NCBI RefSeq assembly: GCF_003841485.1 | Contig: NZ_REFY01000003.1 | Span: forward strand, 434,001 to 498,000 | Source: Natrarchaeobius halalkaliphilus | GTDB taxonomy: Archaea > Halobacteriota > Halobacteria > Halobacteriales > Natrialbaceae | Reading direction: 5' to 3' | DNA: 64,000 nt | Shown here: positions 61,755-64,000 of the stretch, one piece after another | Numbering within the stretch: position 1 is the stretch's first letter | Layout: every line of letters begins with the position of its first letter | The notes under the pieces: generated by a model | What the model was told of the DNA's origin: nothing | The model's database searches: none | Seen by the model: the letters and a program-made list of their open reading frames with translations, nothing else | Program-made: the position numbers and the translations under genes

Positions 61755-61762
61755 AATATAAC
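61755..61762 (-). promoter_or_regulatory. TATA box of the halocyanin gene
   Basis: TTATATTC on the minus strand, centred 26 bases before the ATG at 61732; shows that the long upstream frame is not translated. Confidence 0.55.
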
Positions 61763-61865
61763 CCCCGCGGTTCGTTCTCGGCCGGTCGGAAAGCGGATGC
61801 GATTTCGCGCGGAGGTCGTGGGGAAACGAAAACACGTAAGGTACCCGCCCGCCGAATCCGCGAAC

Positions 61866-62591
61866 ATGCTTCCGCGGTTCGTCGGGCGACTCGGCGTCGC
61901 CGACGCGGTGACGATCGCGAACGCCGCGCTGGGATTCGTCGCCGTCGTCGTCGCGTTCGTCGACATCGACCTCGCCGCCAGATTGATCCTGCTCGCCGCC
62001 GTCGCTGACGGACTGGACGGCATCCTTGCTCGCCGCTACGGCGGTACCGAGGCCGGCCCCTATCTCGACTCGCTCGCTGACGTCGCCTCCTTTGCGGTCG
62101 CGCCGGCCGTCCTCGCGTTCGTCGTCGTCACCGCCGGTCTCAACATCGGTTTCGAGACGGTGACGGCCGGGTTGCTCCTCGTGACGGCCGTCTGTGCGCT
62201 GTTCGTCGCGACGGCCGTCACCCGACTCGGCATGTACACGGCCTACGACGTCACCGGCAGCTACACCGAGGGCGTCCAGACCACGCTCGCGGCGACAATT
62301 CTCGGCGCGGCGATCCTCGCGGACGTCGCCGGACCGTGGCTCGTGCTCGCGATCACGGGTGCGTTCTGTTACCTGATGGTCTCGAGGATCGAGTATCCGG
62401 ACCTGCTCGTTCGAGACGCGGCGATCATGGGCGTCGTCCACGTGCTCGCGGTTCTCGTCCCCGAGTTCGCGGCTCGCTCGTTTCCGTTCGCGCTGTTGAT
62501 CCTCGGGATGGCGTACATGACGCTCAGTCCGTGGTTCTACTGGCGCGAGGGACCGGAGACGGGACGGGCGGGCGTGCATGGAAACGCTTAG
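61866..62591 (+). CDS. pssA: archaetidylserine synthase, CDP-alcohol phosphatidyltransferase family (PssA)
   Basis: Exchanges CMP of CDP-archaeol for serine, an early step of archaetidylethanolamine synthesis; in Haloferax volcanii PssA is also needed for archaeosortase-dependent lipid anchoring. 241 residues with about eight helices. The catalytic motif D-G-x2-A-R-x8-G-x3-D-x3-D is seen as DGLDGILARRYGGTEAGPYL followed by DSLADVASFAVAP. The ATG at 61866 fits the family start; 23 codons are open upstream. The partner decarboxylase PssD is not nearby. Confidence 0.88.
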   Translation: MLPRFVGRLGVADAVTIANAALGFVAVVVAFVDIDLAARLILLAAVADGLDGILARRYGGTEAGPYLDSLADVASFAVAPAVLAFVVVTAGLNIGFETVTAGLLLVTAVCALFVATAVTRLGMYTAYDVTGSYTEGVQTTLAATILGAAILADVAGPWLVLAITGAFCYLMVSRIEYPDLLVRDAAIMGVVHVLAVLVPEFAARSFPFALLILGMAYMTLSPWFYWREGPETGRAGVHGNA

Positions 62592-62663
62592 GGCGATCCT
62601 GACACGACCGTTTCGTATGGACACTGTCACGCGTCGGCATCGTTTCGTACGGAGGGAACAGAG

Positions 62664-64000
62664 ATGAGCGACGACGAGGCGAACGGTGACGGGTCAGCCG
62701 GCGACGAGCCCGCGGATTCGGAACAGCGAGACGTCGATCTCGAGGGGATTCGCGACCGACTCGAGGGGTTCCAGTCCGACCTGGAGGGACTGACTGCGGA
62801 CCTCGAGGCGGCAGAAACCGAAGCCGACCTCGACGTCGTCGAGGCGGATATCGACGAGTTCCGTGCGGAAATCGAGGACGTCGAGGTTCCGGAGCCGCCG
62901 GAGACGGACGAGGACGAAGACGACGAGGACGACGAACAGACCCCCGAAGAAGCACTCGAAGAGACCTACGACGGGATCGAAAGCGACGTCTCGGACCTCG
63001 AGGACGACCTCGAGGATCAGCGCGGTCCCTACGCCGAAGACGTCGTCGACGAAATCGACGGCACGACGAGCACGATCACGGACACTCGCTGGACGACCGA
63101 GGGTGACGAGGAGCTGATCGAGGGCGTCGAAAGCTTCCTCGCGGACGTAACTGAGTTGCTCGACGAGTCCGTCTCGGTCGACGAGGGCGACGACGTTCCC
63201 GAGCGGCTGGCGGCGACGCTCGAGGAGTGTGCGGACGCGGTCGAAGCGGTCGACCTCGACGCGGACGAGGACGCGGCGACGATCGCCGGATTGCTCGAGG
63301 CGACTGACGATCTCGAGTCGGACGTCGACGAGGCGACCGCCTGGACCGACCTCGAGGTGCGCGAACAGCTCCGCCGGGAAGGGTTCTACGACGTCCTCGA
63401 TCACGTCAAGGATTTCCCGCCGGAGTGGCACGCGCTCAAGGTCCACGAAAAGCGAGGAAACGTCGACATGATCCTGCTCGCCTACGAGAGTCTCGGGTCG
63501 GACTTCATGGAAGAACACTGTCTCGAGGCCTTAGAGCGAATGGGACCCGAGGAGGCGATGGAACCGATGCTCCAGAAGGCGAATCGTCGGGACACGACGG
63601 CGATGAGCATTCTGGGGAAGATCGGCGTCACGGACGAGGAGGTCGTCGAGACGCTTCTCGATTACGTCGATTCCAACCCCGACCTGCAGAAACCGGCGTT
63701 CAGAGCGCTGGGCGAGGTCGGTGCCGAGGACGCGGTCCAGCCGATCGCGAACCAACTCGAGGCGGACAATCCGGACGTTCGAAGCTGGGCGGCCCGCGCG
63801 CTCGGCCTGATCGGTGACACCCGCGCGATCGAACCGCTCTCTGACCGTCTCGAGACCGACGAGGAAGACCGGGTGCGAGCCAGTGCCGCCTGGGCGCTCA
63901 ACCAGCTCGGAACGCAAACCGCCCTCGAGATCGTTGCCGAGTACGCAGACGATCGGGCGTATCTGGTTCAAGCCGAAGCCGAGCGAGCGGATCTCGAGCC
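62664..64000 (+). CDS. HEAT-repeat protein, 3' end outside the window
   Basis: The frame starts at ATG 62664, with GGAGGG at 62651-62656, and stays open for 445 codons to the right edge. Residues 1-95 are a highly acidic helical region (LDVVEADIDEFRAEIEDVEV) with coiled-coil character. A long helical section follows (about 100-255). From about 260 on come HEAT/PBS-lyase repeats: GNVDMILLAYESLGSDFMEE, LQKPAFRALGEVGAEDAVQP, VRSWAARALGLIGDTRAIEP, VRASAAWALNQLGTQTALEI. Such repeats bind proteins. It has no signal peptide. The partner is unknown. Confidence 0.85.
   Translation, partial: MSDDEANGDGSAGDEPADSEQRDVDLEGIRDRLEGFQSDLEGLTADLEAAETEADLDVVEADIDEFRAEIEDVEVPEPPETDEDEDDEDDEQTPEEALEETYDGIESDVSDLEDDLEDQRGPYAEDVVDEIDGTTSTITDTRWTTEGDEELIEGVESFLADVTELLDESVSVDEGDDVPERLAATLEECADAVEAVDLDADEDAATIAGLLEATDDLESDVDEATAWTDLEVREQLRREGFYDVLDHVKDFPPEWHALKVHEKRGNVDMILLAYESLGSDFMEEHCLEALERMGPEEAMEPMLQKANRRDTTAMSILGKIGVTDEEVVETLLDYVDSNPDLQKPAFRALGEVGAEDAVQPIANQLEADNPDVRSWAARALGLIGDTRAIEPLSDRLETDEEDRVRASAAWALNQLGTQTALEIVAEYADDRAYLVQAEAERADLE

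Noticed and set aside
62694-63518. 274-codon minus-strand frame
   Set aside because: Val/Leu/Asp-rich mirror of the acidic HEAT-repeat gene on the plus strand, a known GC-rich artefact.

Overview
This window is chromosomal DNA of a halophilic archaeon (Halobacteria, probably the Natrialbales branch; that placement is inference). The reasons are high GC with long antisense shadow frames, very acidic proteins, TATA boxes about 25-31 bases before many start codons (leaderless transcripts), twin-arginine lipoprotein signals, and archaea-only genes: phosphopantothenate synthetase, prefoldin alpha, ribosomal protein LX, replication factor C small and large subunits, a ubiquitin-like SAMP2, a cysteine-type Thi4, archaetidylserine synthase and the archaeal ADH synthase of aromatic biosynthesis. 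There are no rRNA, tRNA, CRISPR or complete insertion sequences.

Layout. 1-9.3 kb: a DUF1508-repeat protein cut by the left edge, CoA biosynthesis, an Ntn hydrolase, an archaellum-type (ArlG-like) N-terminus fused to a beta-helix, TyrRS, then the translation/secretion set rpl18a-pfdA-ftsY. 9.4-15.7 kb: SAMP2, an exported bactofilin-like protein, rfcS, a signalling protein with lost catalytic sites, and thiE-thiM. 15.7-26.4 kb: ferritin-like and UspA stress proteins, two paralogous cupredoxin-like lipoproteins, a three-gene operon resembling the bacterial quinone-detoxification set (flavoprotein, VOC protein, esterase), vapBC, rfcL, an atypical alpha-oxoamine synthase, an aminotransferase with its Lrp regulator, and fabG. 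26.7-30.7 kb: an RND/MMPL exporter overlapping a TrmB regulator.

30.8-48.4 kb is a surface-glycan region: glycosyltransferase, sugar dehydrogenase, flippase, secreted beta-helix protein with three C-terminal repeats, Asp-box propeller, GT-C-like membrane protein, DUF1616 protein, FemAB-like transferase and two alkaline-phosphatase-superfamily enzymes, with a UspA protein and a dead tyrosine recombinase inside it. 48.4-64 kb: guaAA, an NmrA-like protein, a SprT protease, the operon trpC-trpB-trpA with ADH synthase behind it, a cysteine-less MGMT-like protein, a PAP2 phosphatase coupled to a circularly permuted peptide-binding lipoprotein, Thi4, halocyanin, PssA and a HEAT-repeat protein cut by the right edge.

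The observations I rate highest are the circular permutation of the family-5 solute-binding protein (57.3-59.1 kb), the three GTAC boxes with a 10-bp period in the trp promoter (55.8 kb), the ArlG-beta-helix fusion (4.1-6.2 kb), the FemAB-like enzyme in a glycan locus of an organism without murein, several proteins whose family-defining catalytic residues are replaced, and an 86-bp palindromic element (2.45 kb) with a possible second end at 49.2 kb.
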